Positions 30,080 through 30,604 of a DNA stretch of 30,604 nt are shown here, in pieces (positions within the stretch are counted from its first letter, which is position 1; each line of letters opens with the position of its first letter). The position numbers and the translations under genes were made by a program. Under the pieces are notes generated by a model. The model made no database searches. It saw only the letters and a program-made list of their open reading frames with translations, and was not told the origin of the DNA. Location: the NCBI GenBank assembly GCA_964495905.1, contig CAZBWN010000079.1, forward strand, positions 1 to 30,604, given 5' to 3'. The DNA is from CAJBLF01 sp964495905. Lineage in GTDB: Bacteria; Patescibacteriota; Gracilibacteria; Absconditabacterales; Absconditicoccaceae.

Positions 30080-30604
30080 TTATCCATTGATAACCATCAC
30101 TCCGTCATCAGGTTCCAATTGAAGGATTTTATAATTGATTTGCTTTTTTTGAAGATATCCGTATAATGATTGTATCTTGTTATGAAATTTAATCACATCG
30201 TCTATGACGATAACCGTATGCGGTGAACTTATTTTCTCTATGATTTCCATATATTCACCATACTGCGTTTTCTGTCCGTCGATAAATATGAAGTCCACAG
30301 GCCCTTTGGCTTGTTCTGTCTGCACCAATTTTTTGATAGGAGCATAACGGATGTCATATGGATAGCTGATGACATTGTAACAATGAGCTTCTTTGTTGTT
30401 TTGTAACCCTTGCAGATATGCGGGATATGAAATCTCAAATGAAGTGATCTTTCCTCACCGAGAATTTAATATTCCTCACATATATATACTGCTATATCCC
30501 ACTGCACCTCATATTTCTACACATATTTTTGGTTTATGCTTTCTCAATAGCTTTGACAAAAACTGTTCCGTAGCCACACTTATGATGGGAATATTCCTTT
30601 CCTT
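30080..30604 (-). CDS. O-methyltransferase (class I, COG4122 type), 5' end outside window
   Basis: The minus-strand frame is open from the right edge to TAA at 30080, 174 visible residues. Motif I is KICVEIGGAVGYSSIYMGG, whose first glycine is UGA-encoded; it matches the EIG-x-x-x-GYS pattern of the O-methyltransferase family 3. Downstream are FIFIDGQKTQYGEYMEII (the D-G-x-K-x-x-Y segment after strand 4) and VIVIDDVIKFHNKI (the DN/DD metal-site strand). This family methylates catechol-like hydroxyls or, in the bacterial TrmR branch, 5-hydroxyuridine in tRNA. Which applies is not decidable here. The conserved DDGVMVING at the C-terminus is the usual final strand. About 105 bases separate it from the membrane-protein gene, which has its own candidate promoter. 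Confidence 0.88.

Overview
The window reads as a chromosomal piece of a low-GC Candidate Phyla Radiation bacterium that uses genetic code 25 (UGA = glycine), i.e. Absconditabacteria (SR1) or Gracilibacteria (BD1-5). The evidence is in the sequence: almost every long reading frame is cut by TGA only, with the same frame continuing on both sides, and TAA or TAG closes the genes. UGA falls where glycine is expected, for instance in SAM-binding motif I of two methyltransferases. In a pair of paralogues, UGA in one copy stands where GGC and GGA stand in the other. I cannot decide between the two phyla from this window. All gene boundaries below are given under code 25.

Layout. Positions 1-6881 are a rightward block: the end of a TPR protein, three consecutive secreted proteins (492, 372 and 690 aa, the last two genes overlapping) and a small two-repeat protein. 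From 6889 onward every gene I accept is on the minus strand. Reading that strand from the right end, there is a truncated O-methyltransferase (30604-30080), a small multi-pass membrane protein closed by an intrinsic terminator, and a roughly 370-base non-coding stretch full of palindromes. Then comes one unbroken 13,758-base reading frame (29118-15361) for a secreted protein of 4,585 residues. It is followed by a 291-aa exported protein and a pilin-like protein of the T4SS-pilin type, closed by a terminator.

Next on the minus strand is a tandem duplication of about 2.3 kb. Each unit carries a near-consensus promoter, gene A (217 aa, signal/anchor plus C-terminal coiled coil) and gene B (long, charged, helical). 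The first B is truncated and its last codons run into the second promoter; the second B is full length at 705 aa. An AT-rich tail holds a TehB-like methyltransferase and an HExxH putative metallopeptidase, convergent with the rightward block.

How the genes may work together. Most products carry export signals, and the giant protein has Ig-like and FG-GAP-type calcium-binding repeats, so this looks like a cell-surface or secretion locus. That would suit the host-attached lifestyle known for some members of these phyla, but the link is inference. Three intergenic spacers next to exported-protein genes hold arrays of seven-base repeats that begin exactly at the stop codon of the upstream gene. 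No rRNA, tRNA, CRISPR array, transposase or phage gene was recognised.
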